Assembly: GCF_000720635.1 (NCBI RefSeq) | Contig: NZ_JOCF01000004.1 | Coordinates: 1 to 64,000 of the forward strand | Direction of reading: 5' to 3' | DNA from: Streptomyces sp. NRRL WC-3742 | GTDB taxonomy: Bacteria > Actinomycetota > Actinomycetes > Streptomycetales > Streptomycetaceae | DNA length: 64,000 nt | Shown: piece by piece, positions 50,140 through 59,338 of the stretch | How positions within the stretch are numbered: the first letter of the stretch is position 1 | Layout: every line of letters begins with the position of its first letter | Position numbers and translations under genes: made by a program | The notes under the pieces: model-generated | Told to the model about the DNA's origin: nothing | Databases searched by the model: none | Seen by the model: only the letters and a program-made list of their open reading frames with translations

Positions 50140-52109
50140 GCGAGACGACGAACGCCGCCGGCTGGCCGGCGGTGCGGCCCGAGGTGGTCGCCGAGGTGGT
50201 GTCCGGGCTGAGCGCCCGGCTGCAGAAGCGGCTGGACGGCGCGGCGGCGAAACTGGCGCAGTGCCCGGTGGCGAAGGCCGACGAGCAGTGGCGGGTCGAG
50301 GTCGACGAGGAGACGCTCCTCGTCCTGCACGCCCCCGGCGGGGTGGTCGCCACCTCGGACGACGTGCGCTGCGGCTGCCTGCTCGCCCCGGCCTGCGTGC
50401 ACCGCGCCGCGGCCGTCACCCTCTGCCCCCTCGCCGACGAGCCCCCCGAGCCGCTCGAGCCCCTCGAGCCCCTCGAGCCGTCACCGGACACCGCGACCCC
50501 GGCCCCGGCTGCGGCTGCGGACTCGGCCGAGGACCCCCAGCCGGAGGCGCCCACCCTCACCCCGGCCGAACTCGCCGCCGCCCGCCACCTCCACCGCGCC
50601 GCCGGCGCCGTGCTGGCCGCCGGGGTCAGCGCGGCCGGGGCCGTCGCCCAGGCCGAGCTGCTGCGCGCCGCCCACGGCGCCCGGCTGGCGGGCCTGCACC
50701 GCCCGGGCGCGGCGGCGGTCGCCGTGGTCGGCCGGCTGCGCGCCGCCCGCTCCGGCGCGCCGGAGCACCGGCTCGCCGATCTCGTCACCGCCCTACGGGA
50801 GTTGCTCGGCCTCACCAAGGCCCTGACCTCCGACGCCCCCCACGCCCCGCTCGCCGACCTGCGCGGCACCGCCCGCCAGACGTACGAGCCGGAGGGCGGG
50901 CTGCGCCTCCACGGCCTGTTCGTCGAGCCGGTGCTGACCGCCACCCACGCCGGAGCCGTCAGCTGGGCGGTGGACGCGGACGGCCGACTGAGCACCATCG
51001 CCGAGGTCATGCCGCACACCGACGCGGCCGCCGCCCCCGGCCAGGCGGTCGGCGCGGGCAACCGGCCGGTGCGCCTCGGCGACGCCTCGCTCAGCCACCG
51101 CGAGTTCAGCCGCGCGGGCCTGTCCGTACAGGGGGCGACCAGGTCCGCCGCCGGCCGCCTCGGCGCGGGCGCCTCCGTACGGGCCGTGCGCGCCTCGGGC
51201 GCGGCGTGGACGGCCGAACCGGCGGCCCGGCTCTGGTCCGTACCCGTGGCCGAGCAGGTCGCCCGGGCGCTCGAGGCGCAGGAGGCGCCGTACGAGACCC
51301 GCCCGGCCGGCTCCGACCTGCTCTTCCTGGACGTCACCCTGCTCGGCGCGGCCCCCACCGGCCCGGACGGCGCCCCGCAGCTGCTCGCCCGCTGCGACGG
51401 CCCGGCCGAGCACGAACCGGCCGCGCGAGAAGCAGCCGAGCACGGCCCGACCGAGCACGTATCAGCCGAACAGGTACCGGCCGGGGACGCCCTGGTGGTC
51501 GCGCTGACCGCCGGTCACGAGCACCCGGGCCTGCCGTACCGGGAGAACCTCGCCCTGCTCGCCACCGCACCCGGCCTGCGGCTGCGGGTCATCGGCCGCC
51601 TGGAGCGCTCCGACCGACCCGAGCTGCGCCTGCTCGCCCTCGGCACACCCCCGCTCGGGGAGGGCGAAGGCCCCACCCTCCCCGCCGACCGGGCCGGACG
51701 GATGAGCCTGGGCCTCGAACGCCTCCAGACCGCCGACCTGCCCGCCCCCGCGACCCCCGCAGCGCCAGAGGAGCCCCGGCCCGCCCCCGCCGCACCGTCC
51801 GCCGCACCGCCCGTGCACGTGCTCGCCCGCCGGGTCGCGCAGACGGTCACCACCGGTCGCCACGCCCTCGCCCCGGGCGAGGCCGGAGCGGCGGCAGACC
51901 GCCGCCTGCTGGGCACCGCCGGGCTGGCCACGGCCGCCGAACTGCTCGACAGCCTGCGGGCCGAGTCGGCGAACCAGCGCCGCGACGTGTTCGGCCGGGT
52001 GGTCCCCGACGACCACGACGGCTTCGCCACCGCCTGGTTGGCGGCCGCCTGCTACACCGAGGCCCTGGCCACGGCGCTGTGCGCCGCCGCCTGGGCGGGG
52101 AAGGGGTGA
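50136..52109 (+). CDS. SWIM zinc-finger protein, last gene of the MoxR-vWA operon
   Basis: 657 residues; ATG overlaps the preceding stop. The N-terminal part holds a SWIM-type zinc site CGCLLAPACVH (Cys79, Cys81, Cys87, His89; CxC-x5-CxH). A Pro/Glu/Leu repeat tether (PEPLEPLEPLEP near 111) and an Ala-rich helical region follow; the rest is of unknown fold. It corresponds in context to E. coli YehQ. SWIM fingers bind nucleic acid or protein. No nuclease or ligase motif is evident. Confidence 0.88.
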   Translation: MSETTNAAGWPAVRPEVVAEVVSGLSARLQKRLDGAAAKLAQCPVAKADEQWRVEVDEETLLVLHAPGGVVATSDDVRCGCLLAPACVHRAAAVTLCPLADEPPEPLEPLEPLEPSPDTATPAPAAAADSAEDPQPEAPTLTPAELAAARHLHRAAGAVLAAGVSAAGAVAQAELLRAAHGARLAGLHRPGAAAVAVVGRLRAARSGAPEHRLADLVTALRELLGLTKALTSDAPHAPLADLRGTARQTYEPEGGLRLHGLFVEPVLTATHAGAVSWAVDADGRLSTIAEVMPHTDAAAAPGQAVGAGNRPVRLGDASLSHREFSRAGLSVQGATRSAAGRLGAGASVRAVRASGAAWTAEPAARLWSVPVAEQVARALEAQEAPYETRPAGSDLLFLDVTLLGAAPTGPDGAPQLLARCDGPAEHEPAAREAAEHGPTEHVSAEQVPAGDALVVALTAGHEHPGLPYRENLALLATAPGLRLRVIGRLERSDRPELRLLALGTPPLGEGEGPTLPADRAGRMSLGLERLQTADLPAPATPAAPEEPRPAPAAPSAAPPVHVLARRVAQTVTTGRHALAPGEAGAAADRRLLGTAGLATAAELLDSLRAESANQRRDVFGRVVPDDHDGFATAWLAAACYTEALATALCAAAWAGKG

Positions 52110-52263
52110 GGAGCGGGGAGGGCTGAGGAGCGGGACGGGGTGAGGAGCGCGGAGGGCCCGGAACCGCCGGCGGCACCCGGGCGGGTGAACCACCCGCCCC
52201 ACCGGGCCCGCCCCGCCCCGGTCGTGCCCGCTGCGCCGCCCGCCGGTGGTAGGCATGGGCCGC

Positions 52264-53898
52264 ATGGACTGGTCCGCCTGGTTCGCCGCACCCGACTACT
52301 GGCTGAGCCGCCTGCTCGTCCAACGTCTGCTCGCCGTCCTCTACCTGATCGGATTCCTCGCCGCCGCCGCCCAGTTCCGCGCCCTCATCGGCGCGGACGG
52401 CATGCTCCCCGTGCCGCGCTTCACCGCCCGCGTCCCCTTCCGGCAGTCGCCGAGCCTCTTCCACGCCCACTACAGCGACCGCTTCTTCGCCGCCGTCTCC
52501 TGGAGCGGCGCCGCACTCTCCGCCGCCGTGGCCGCCGGACTCGGCGACGCCGTCCCCCTCGGGGCGTCGATCGCCCTGTGGGCCGTGCTGTGGGCGCTCT
52601 ACCTCTCCATCGTCAACGTCGGACAGACCTGGTACTCCTTCGGCTGGGAGTCCCTGCTCCTCGAGGCCGGATTCCTCGCCGCCTTCCTCGGCAACGCCGA
52701 CACCGCCCCGCCCGCCCTCGTGCTGTGGCTGATGCGCTGGCTGGTCTTCCGCGTCGAGTTCGGCGCCGGACTGATCAAACTGCGCGGCGACCGCTGCTGG
52801 CGCGACCTGACCTGCCTGCGCTACCACCACGAGACCCAGCCCATGCCCGGCCCGCTGAGCTGGTTCTTCCACCACCTGCCCGCCCCGCTGCACCGCGTCG
52901 AGGCCGCCGCCAACCACCTCGTCCAACTCCTCGTCCCGATCGGCCTGTTCCTGCCCCAGCCGGTCGCGAGCTGGGCCGCCTGCGCGATCCTCGCCACCCA
53001 GCTGTGGCTCATCGCCTCCGGCAACTTCGCCTGGCTCAACTGGCTGACCGTCGCCCTCGCGCTCGCCGCCGTCGACCCCGCCCGCCTCGGCCTGCCCGTA
53101 CACCCCCGCACCTACCCGGCCGCCCCGCCCTGGTACGAGGTGCTGGTGGTGGCCCTCACCGCCGCCGTCGCCGTGCTCAGCTACCAGCCCGCCCGCAACC
53201 TCCTCTCCCGCCGCCAGGTCATGAACCGCTCCTTCAACCGCCTCCACCTCGTCAACACCTACGGCGCCTTCGGCAGCGTCAACCGCCTGCGCCAGGAGAT
53301 CCTCGTCGAGGGCACCGACGAGGCCGTGCTCACCCCGCACACCGTCTGGCGCGCCTACGAGTTCAAGGGCAAGCCCGGCGACGTGCGCCGCCTGCCCCGT
53401 CAGTACGCCCCCTACCACCTGCGGCTGGACTGGCTCATGTGGTTCGCGGGCATCTCGCCCGCCTACGCCCGCCCCTGGTTCCTGCCCTTCGTCGCCCGCC
53501 TGCTCGCCGGGGACCGGGACACCCTGCGGCTGCTGCGCCACAACCCCTTCCCCGACACCCCGCCGACCCACGTCCGGGCGACCCTCCACCTCTACCGGTT
53601 CACCACATGGCGCGAACTGCGCGAAACCGGCGCCTGGTGGCACCGCACGGCGCTGCACGAGTACCTCACGCCCGTCGACCTGCACGCCCTCGGCCGCGCC
53701 GGATACCGCCCACCCCTCGGCCGCCCCGCACGGCCCGTACCGCCGGTGCCGCCGGTGTCGTCCGTGCGCAAGGTGCCCCTGGACGGACTGCGGCGGCGGC
53801 CCGGACACCCACCCCACCCGGGGCGGCGCCACCCGGACGGACCCACCGACCACCCGCACGGACCAACGCCCCACCACCCGGACGGACCTCCCGGGTAG
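52264..53898 (+). CDS. Lipase-maturation-factor-like membrane protein
   Basis: 544 residues from the ATG at 52264 (GGTAGG nine bases upstream); GTG 52246 and ATG 52255 are alternatives. It has the LMF1/2 pattern: WLSRLLVQRLLAVLYLIGFLAAAAQFRALIGADGMLPV at the start, YLSIVNVGQTWYSFGWESLLLEAGFLAAFL near 117, and RVEFGAGLIKLRGDRCWRDLTCLRYHHETQPMPGPLSWFFH near 163. Several membrane segments precede a soluble C-terminal region (LVNTYGAFGSVNRLRQEI, EYKFKG-like EFKGKPG) and a Pro/His-rich tail. LMF proteins help lipases fold in eukaryotes; the bacterial role is unknown. The final ~45 residues are low complexity. Confidence 0.88.
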   Translation: MDWSAWFAAPDYWLSRLLVQRLLAVLYLIGFLAAAAQFRALIGADGMLPVPRFTARVPFRQSPSLFHAHYSDRFFAAVSWSGAALSAAVAAGLGDAVPLGASIALWAVLWALYLSIVNVGQTWYSFGWESLLLEAGFLAAFLGNADTAPPALVLWLMRWLVFRVEFGAGLIKLRGDRCWRDLTCLRYHHETQPMPGPLSWFFHHLPAPLHRVEAAANHLVQLLVPIGLFLPQPVASWAACAILATQLWLIASGNFAWLNWLTVALALAAVDPARLGLPVHPRTYPAAPPWYEVLVVALTAAVAVLSYQPARNLLSRRQVMNRSFNRLHLVNTYGAFGSVNRLRQEILVEGTDEAVLTPHTVWRAYEFKGKPGDVRRLPRQYAPYHLRLDWLMWFAGISPAYARPWFLPFVARLLAGDRDTLRLLRHNPFPDTPPTHVRATLHLYRFTTWRELRETGAWWHRTALHEYLTPVDLHALGRAGYRPPLGRPARPVPPVPPVSSVRKVPLDGLRRRPGHPPHPGRRHPDGPTDHPHGPTPHHPDGPPG

Positions 53899-54102
53899 CG
53901 GCCAGGCGGGCGGTACGGCACGCCACACCGGCCCCATGGCGGGTGGGTGCGTGCAAGGCTCGAACGGGCACCCGTATTCTGGGCGTCCACACCCGGCGGC
54001 CCGACCGCGCACCCCCCGGCCCCGCCCAGGGGCAGCCCGCGCGAACGGTCCGCCGCCCCCTCGCCGCCAGCCCCGCCGTCGTCGCCCAGAACCGGACCTC
54101 AC

Positions 54103-56088
54103 ATGACAGTGCTTCACTCGCGCAACGCCGACGCCGCCGACCCGGCGGACGTCGCCGCCGCCGACGCCGCCGCAGACGTCAAGGACTCCCAGGACGCCGC
54201 CGAGCCCGACCTCCGCGAGGACCTCGGTCGCTACGCCGAACTCGGAGCCTTCACGCTCAGCGCCGACACCCACGCCTGGTACGCGGCCGTCGACACCGTC
54301 GCCACCCCCGAGGACGCCCGCGCCGCCTCCACCGTCCTCGCCGAACTGCGCGGCCGTGACCTCCAGCAGCTCTGGGAGACCGTCACCGCCCTCGTCGCCG
54401 AGGTCAAGATCGACGAGCCGGCCACCGTCGCCACGACCGCGGCCCTCGTCGAGACCCTCCAGCGGGTGCGCACCACCTCCGCCACCCTCACCCCCGCCGC
54501 GTACGACACCGACCTGGGCCCCCTCGTCGCCGCCACCGCCGACAGCGCCTGGCGCAAGGAGCGGGACGTCAAGCTCTCCTGGCTGCGCGGCCGTTCGCTG
54601 CGCAAGCAGGCCGCCGCCCTCGCCCACGACCGCCGCATCCGCCGCGAGGACCTGCACGAGGCCCTCGCCTCCGCGCTCGTCGAGCGCCGCGCCTGGGCCC
54701 TCCTCGCCCCCGCAGGCACCCTCCCCGCGGTGCCCGCGGACGGCGCCCTGGTCGACACCACGGCCCAGGCGTTCGAGGCCCTCGGCGCGGGCATCGCCGA
54801 ACTCGCCCGCCTCCTGCCCGGCCACGACCTCGACGGGATCGCCTTCGCCGACCTCATCGAGCTCGTCGAGCGCCTGGCCGCCGACGAGGGCACCCTCTAC
54901 CGCCTGCCCACCATCCGGGGCCTGCGCGCCACCCTGGAGGAGGCGGGCCTCGGCGACCTCCTCGCCGAACTCACCGCCGCCCGCGCCGACCGCCGCGCCG
55001 CCGAAGCCGCGTACGCGGCGCGGCAGGCGCTCGCGGGTGGGCAGCGCGACGGGCTGGCGGAGGCTGAGCCGGTGGTCGAGGCGGAGGTCGAGGCCGAGGT
55101 CGAGGCCGCGGCTGACGCGGAGGCCGCCGCGCGGCAGGCGCTCGCGGGTGGGCAGCGGGACGGGCAGGCTGAGGCTGAGACGGTGGTCGAGGCCGAGGCC
55201 GAGGCCGATGTCGCCGCCGCCGACGTTGACGTCGAGGCGGAGGCTGACGCCGAGCTGACGGAGAAGACTCCGGCGGAGCCCGAGGCTGAGGCCGTCGACA
55301 CCGTCGAGGCTGAGCGTGAGCCTGAGGCGACCGCGACCGAGGAGACGGACGCCGTCGACGACGAGCCGCTCGCGGAGATCGAGACCGAGACCGAGATCGA
55401 GATCGAGGAGACCCCGGCCGCTTCGGTCTCCCTCCCGGCGCCGTCCCCGGCAGCCGACGACCTGGTGGCCGCCGCCGTCACCGCCGCCACGGCGGAGACC
55501 GTTGTGGTGGACGAGGAGCCCGCCGCTCCGGTCGAGATCGAGCCCGAGGCTGAGGTCGAGACCGAGCCCGAGGCCGTCGAGGTCGAGGCCGTTGCCGAGG
55601 TCGTGACGGAGGAGCCGGAGGCGCCCGCCGCCGTCGAGACCGAGCTGGAGGCCGCCGGGACCGAGGTGGAGCCGGAGGCCGTCGAGGAGCCGACTGCCCA
55701 GCCCGAGGCCGCTGTTGAGGTCGAGGAGCCGACTGCCGCGCCGGAGCCGGTGGTTGAGGCCGAGCCGGTGGCCGAGGAGGTCGAGGCCCCCGTCGAGGAG
55801 GCTGCTGAGGTCGAGGCCGAGGCCGTCGAGGAAGCCCCCGCCACCGAGGCGACGCCCGCCGAGGATGCCGGTGCCCGGTCCGCGAAGCCGGACTTCACCC
55901 CCGGTCGCCCCGTGACCGCCTACTCCGCCGAGGAACTGCTCGCCATCGTCCGCTGGATCGACGGCGACGGCGTCGAGCGCACCGACGAGGAGCTTCTGCG
56001 CGCCGGCATGAAGGAGCTGGGCTTCGCCCGCCTGGGCCCGCGCATCAAGGAGGCGCTGGGCGCCGCCGTCACCGCCGCGCGCGGCTGA
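54103..56088 (+). CDS. Protein with a long acidic Glu/Val/Ala repeat region
   Basis: 661 residues from the ATG at 54103. Residues about 35-310 are helical (LGRYAELGAFTLSADTHAWYAAVDTV, DVKLSWLRGRSLRKQAAALAHDRRIRREDLHEALA). About 310-600 is extremely acidic low-complexity sequence of repeated VEAE/EVEAE type, including a duplicated 37-codon unit. About 600-661 is a compact domain (YSAEELLAIVRWIDGDGVERTDEELLRAGMKELGF…RIKEAL) like the winged-helix C-terminal module on actinobacterial DUF3320/AAA-type nucleic-acid proteins. The architecture suggests a nucleic-acid- or protein-binding linker protein; no function is known. It is followed by a hairpin terminator. Confidence 0.78.
   Translation: MTVLHSRNADAADPADVAAADAAADVKDSQDAAEPDLREDLGRYAELGAFTLSADTHAWYAAVDTVATPEDARAASTVLAELRGRDLQQLWETVTALVAEVKIDEPATVATTAALVETLQRVRTTSATLTPAAYDTDLGPLVAATADSAWRKERDVKLSWLRGRSLRKQAAALAHDRRIRREDLHEALASALVERRAWALLAPAGTLPAVPADGALVDTTAQAFEALGAGIAELARLLPGHDLDGIAFADLIELVERLAADEGTLYRLPTIRGLRATLEEAGLGDLLAELTAARADRRAAEAAYAARQALAGGQRDGLAEAEPVVEAEVEAEVEAAADAEAAARQALAGGQRDGQAEAETVVEAEAEADVAAADVDVEAEADAELTEKTPAEPEAEAVDTVEAEREPEATATEETDAVDDEPLAEIETETEIEIEETPAASVSLPAPSPAADDLVAAAVTAATAETVVVDEEPAAPVEIEPEAEVETEPEAVEVEAVAEVVTEEPEAPAAVETELEAAGTEVEPEAVEEPTAQPEAAVEVEEPTAAPEPVVEAEPVAEEVEAPVEEAAEVEAEAVEEAPATEATPAEDAGARSAKPDFTPGRPVTAYSAEELLAIVRWIDGDGVERTDEELLRAGMKELGFARLGPRIKEALGAAVTAARG
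55018..55196 (+). repeat. Direct duplication of a 111-bp unit in the acidic gene
   Basis: A stretch encoding RQALAGGQRDG plus acidic flanks recurs with an offset of 111 bases (37 codons) and a few changes, pointing to in-frame duplication. Confidence 0.78.
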
Positions 56089-56115
56089 CGGCAGTCCGGG
56101 CGGCAGCGACGCCGA

Positions 56116-56150
56116 GGGGCCCGGGACGCGATCATCGCGTCCCGGGCCCC
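56116..56150. terminator. Perfect 16-bp hairpin, bidirectional terminator
   Basis: Exact 16-bp arms (GGGGCCCGGGACGCGA and its complement) with a TCA loop lie between the convergent acidic-repeat and transglycosylase genes. No T-run is present. Confidence 0.87.
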
Positions 56151-56175
56151 GTCGCATTCGAGCGTGGTGGCTGCC

Positions 56176-57162
56176 TCAGCCGGCCTTGTTCCAGGGCTGG
56201 CTGGACATCAGCGCCTTCACGTTGGCCACGTACGACGGGTTCGGGATGACCAGGCTGCCGACGACCTGGCCCGAGGTCGGGTCGGTCACCGTGTTGTAGT
56301 GCACGTTCCCCGCGCCCGCGTTGTACGCGGAGATGACCAGGTCGAGCAGCGGCGTCTTGCCGGACGCGTCGGCGGAGAGGTCGTACGTGCCGCCGAAGGA
56401 GGAGTCGCCGTAGTAGGCGACCAGCCAGTCCAGCAGTTGGCTGCCGAGCTGGACGTTCCCGGAGAGCGTCTTCGGGTCGGACTTCGTCGCGAACTTGGTG
56501 TTCATCCAGTCGACGGTGTTCGGCATGATCTGCATCGTGCCGATCCCGCCGTCGCAGGCGAGGATGCCGGACTGCCAGCCGCTCTCCTGCCAGGCGATGG
56601 CCTTGACGAGGTTGGTGGGCAGCGGCGGGAGCTTGTCGGTGCCGCCGTTGCTGAGGTTGAGCGTGCGGGACTGTCCGGCGGCCGAGGTGAGTGCCGCCCC
56701 CACGGCCTCCTTCGGCTCGTCGGGCTGCGGGTGGCTGGGCTTGCAGCTGCTCTGCAGCGGCGGCACGTGCGGGGTGGCCGGTGCGGGCGGCGGCGGGGGC
56801 GCGACCGGGCCGGGCTTGGCGACCGGGACGGGCGCCGCGATGGCGGGCTTGGCGACGGGCGGCTGGGTGGCCGGGCCGCCCGGCTTGGCGTTGCCGGGCT
56901 GGGCGCTCGCGCCGGCCTTCGCGGAGGTGCTGGTGCTCGCGCTCGGGGTGGGCGTGGCGCTCGGCGTGGCCGAGGCGGTGGCGCTCGCCGTCGCGCTCGG
57001 GCTGGCGGTCGGCGAGGGCGTCCCGGCGGCGGTGGTGGTGCTGGCCGCGGCGTCCTGGTGGGTGTCCGAACCCTTGCTGCCACAGCCGGTCAGGACGGCC
57101 GTCGACACGGCCACGGCCGACACCAGGACGAGAGCTCGTCTGGCGGTGGTGCTCGTGTTCAC
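56176..57162 (-). CDS. Lytic-transglycosylase-like lipoprotein
   Basis: 328 residues from the GTG at 57162; TTG 57168 and ATG 57219 are alternatives, none with a strong ribosome site at normal spacing. The signal peptide ends in AVLTGC. A long Pro/Ala/Ser/Thr-rich linker (about 30-130) precedes an SLT domain: VKAIAWQESGWQSG near residue 205 with the catalytic Glu, CDGGIGTMQIMPNTVDWMN near 219, and VISAYNAGAGNVHYNTV near 285. It should cut peptidoglycan outside the membrane. Confidence 0.88.
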   Translation of the reverse strand: MNTSTTARRALVLVSAVAVSTAVLTGCGSKGSDTHQDAAASTTTAAGTPSPTASPSATASATASATPSATPTPSASTSTSAKAGASAQPGNAKPGGPATQPPVAKPAIAAPVPVAKPGPVAPPPPPAPATPHVPPLQSSCKPSHPQPDEPKEAVGAALTSAAGQSRTLNLSNGGTDKLPPLPTNLVKAIAWQESGWQSGILACDGGIGTMQIMPNTVDWMNTKFATKSDPKTLSGNVQLGSQLLDWLVAYYGDSSFGGTYDLSADASGKTPLLDLVISAYNAGAGNVHYNTVTDPTSGQVVGSLVIPNPSYVANVKALMSSQPWNKAG

Positions 57163-57220
57163 GTTCAACTGCGCGTTCCCCCCACTCGTCCACCGGCGGG
57201 CCCGGTGAATGGCGGTCATC

Positions 57221-58039
57221 CTACGATGTGCCCGAACCGTCCCGTGCGAACGGGTGGCCGGTCGCCCTCGCGATCGCCCGGGCCAGCACCTCGGGAGCGG
57301 ACACCAGGGACGGCCCGTACCAGGTCAGGTGCCGCCCGCTGACCAGCGCGACCGGCGTCCCGGGGAACGCCTCCGGCCCGTCCTCGGCGGTGAAGCGGTA
57401 CGGCTCGTCCGGCAGCACCACCAACTCCGGCCCGTCCAGCTTCAGTTGCGGCAGCGCAATGGTCGGGTAGCGCTCGGCGTGGTCCGCGTGGACCAGGTGC
57501 AGGCCCAGGCGGCGCAGCAGGTCACCGGCGAAGGTGTCGCGGCCGATCACCATCCACGGGCGGCGCCAGATCGGCACGACGGTCCGCAGGGCCCGCGGCA
57601 CGGGGACGATCCGCCGCCACGACGCCTCGGCCTCGTCGAGCCAGGACGGGCGCGGCTGGGCGCAGGCGAGGGTCAGCATCCGGTCCAGCGAGCGGAACGC
57701 GCCGTCCAGGGTGCGCACATCGGTGACCCAGACCGGCACCCCGGCCGCGCGCAGCGCCTCCAGGTCCGGGCGGCGGTTCTCCTCGTCGTTGGCGAGGACG
57801 AGGTCGGGCTCGAGGGCGAGGATCGCTGGCACGTCCGGGTTCTTCGTTCCGCCGATCCGGGCCACGGCCAGGTCGGCGGGGTGACTGCACCAGTTCGTGG
57901 CGCCGACCAGCAGGCCGGGGGCGGTGGCGGCGAGCGCCTCGGTCAGGGAGGGGACCAGCGAGACCACCCGGCGCGGCGGGCGCGGCCCGAGCGGAACGGG
58001 CAGGTCGAGGTCGTCGCGCAGCACGGTGGGGTCGGCCAT
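57221..58039 (-). CDS. Substrate-binding-like protein (BtuF/helical-backbone type) without signal peptide
   Basis: 272 residues; ATG start. It has the type III periplasmic-binding fold: PPRRVVSLVPSLTEALAATAPGLLVGATNWCSHPADL near residue 22, RIGGTKNPDVPAILALEPDLVLANDEENRR near 60, and PWMVIGRDTFAGDLLRRLG near 155. These match BtuF/cobalamin-binding proteins. It has no signal peptide or lipobox, so a cytoplasmic sensor or carrier role for a metal-chelate ligand is more likely than classical import. It is divergent from a complete importer of the same type. Confidence 0.83.
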   Translation of the reverse strand: MADPTVLRDDLDLPVPLGPRPPRRVVSLVPSLTEALAATAPGLLVGATNWCSHPADLAVARIGGTKNPDVPAILALEPDLVLANDEENRRPDLEALRAAGVPVWVTDVRTLDGAFRSLDRMLTLACAQPRPSWLDEAEASWRRIVPVPRALRTVVPIWRRPWMVIGRDTFAGDLLRRLGLHLVHADHAERYPTIALPQLKLDGPELVVLPDEPYRFTAEDGPEAFPGTPVALVSGRHLTWYGPSLVSAPEVLARAIARATGHPFARDGSGTS

Positions 58040-58210
58040 CCGGCCACCCTATGCGCGCACGGCCCACCGGGAGAGCCCGGGACGCCTGGGAAGCCCTGGG
58101 AAGCCCGGGAAAGCCGGAGGATCTCCGGGAACCCGCCCGCCCCCGCGCCCGACTACCTGGTCCGGGCCCGCAGCACGGGCCCCGTACCGACACCGACCAG
58201 GAGAGCCGCC

Positions 58211-59335
58211 ATGCGCCCCCGCGTTCGCCGCCCACTTACCCGTCCGAGCACCCGTCAGGCGGTCGCCTCCGGCCTGGCGGCCGCCGTCGCCCTGCTCGCC
58301 ACCGCTTGCGCGGGCGGCGGCGGCGCGAGCGGCGGCAGCGCCGGGTCGGGCGCGAGCATCACCGCCGTCGCCGACGGCTTCCCCGTCAAGGTCGCCGACT
58401 GCGCGGGCAAGGAGACGACCGTCGCCAAGGCGCCGACGAGGATCGTCACCAGCAACGCCTCCAGCCTCGAGATGCTGCTGCGCCTCGGCGCCGGCGACCG
58501 GGTGATCGGCACCGGCTTCCCGCCCGGCAAGGGCACCCTGCCCGCCGAGGTCGCCGAACAGGGCGCCAAGGTCCCGGTGTTGGGCGACAAGGCCATCCCC
58601 AAGGAGAAGCTGCTCGGCTCCGGCGCCGACCTCTACGTCGACACCTTCGGCGCCATGCCGATGATGGGCGGCGCCGCCGGGCCCAGCGAGGAGGAGTACG
58701 CGGCGGCCGGCATCCAGCACGTCTACCTGCTCTCCACCGCCTGCGCCGGCACCCCGAAGGCCGCCAAGGGGCCCCGCACCGACCTCTCCGGCGTCGAGGA
58801 GGACATCCGCCGCCTCGGCGCCGTCACCGGCACCTCCGCCCGCGCCGAGGAACTCGTCACCGGCATGGAACGGCGCACCGGCGAGGTCCGCAGCGCGCTC
58901 GCCGGGGTGCCCGCGGAGCAGCGGCCCAGCTACTTCCTCTTCGACTTCGACGGCGGCACCAAGCAGCCCGTCACGGTCTGCGGGCGCCAGGTCGCCAACG
59001 CGGTCATCACCCTCGCCGGCGCGCGCAACGTGTTCGCCGACTGCGACGCCGACTTCAAGCCCGGCAGCTGGGAGGACGTCGTCGCCAAGAACCCGGACTG
59101 GATACAGCTCGCCGTCCGCAACCGGGGCAGCGAGGAGGCCACCCGCAAGGCGTACGACGAGGCCGAGGCGTTCCTGCGCGGCTTCCCCGCCACCCAGGGG
59201 CTCAAGGCCGTCCAGCAGGGCCACTTCATCCGGCTCGGCTCCGAGGCCACCACCATCGCGGGCGTGCGCAACGCCGACGCCGTCCGGCAGATCGCCGCCG
59301 CCCTGCACCCCGACCTCGTCAAGAGCGGTCAGTAG
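58211..59335 (+). CDS. Metal-chelate ABC transporter binding lipoprotein
   Basis: 374 residues from the ATG at 58211 with AGGAGAG upstream. Lipobox LLATAC near residue 30. The mature part has the FecB/BtuF pattern (APTRIVTSNASSLEMLLRLGAGDRVIGTGF near residue 75; EEEYAAAGIQHVYLLSTACAG near 157). It heads an operon with a FecCD permease and an ATPase. No iron box is seen upstream, so the ligand may be cobalamin, another cofactor (actinobacterial F420-0-type cassettes look like this) or a xenosiderophore. Confidence 0.88.
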   Translation: MRPRVRRPLTRPSTRQAVASGLAAAVALLATACAGGGGASGGSAGSGASITAVADGFPVKVADCAGKETTVAKAPTRIVTSNASSLEMLLRLGAGDRVIGTGFPPGKGTLPAEVAEQGAKVPVLGDKAIPKEKLLGSGADLYVDTFGAMPMMGGAAGPSEEEYAAAGIQHVYLLSTACAGTPKAAKGPRTDLSGVEEDIRRLGAVTGTSARAEELVTGMERRTGEVRSALAGVPAEQRPSYFLFDFDGGTKQPVTVCGRQVANAVITLAGARNVFADCDADFKPGSWEDVVAKNPDWIQLAVRNRGSEEATRKAYDEAEAFLRGFPATQGLKAVQQGHFIRLGSEATTIAGVRNADAVRQIAAALHPDLVKSGQ

Positions 59336-59338
59336 AAG

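Noticed and set aside
54103..56088. The repeats in the acidic gene as a CRISPR or satellite array
   Set aside because: Repeats are in-frame codon repeats of varying length without regular spacers, and no cas genes are present.
51847..56157. A 1436-codon minus-strand frame with Gly/Leu-rich repeats
   Set aside because: The repetitive LGLDLxLG-like sequence is only the reverse reading of the acidic repeat gene and of the membrane protein on the plus strand.
58040..58210. A cobalamin riboswitch upstream of the second importer
   Set aside because: The gap is about 170 bases, contains GGGAAGCCC-like repeats, and I could not find a B12-box-like motif; a covariance search would decide.
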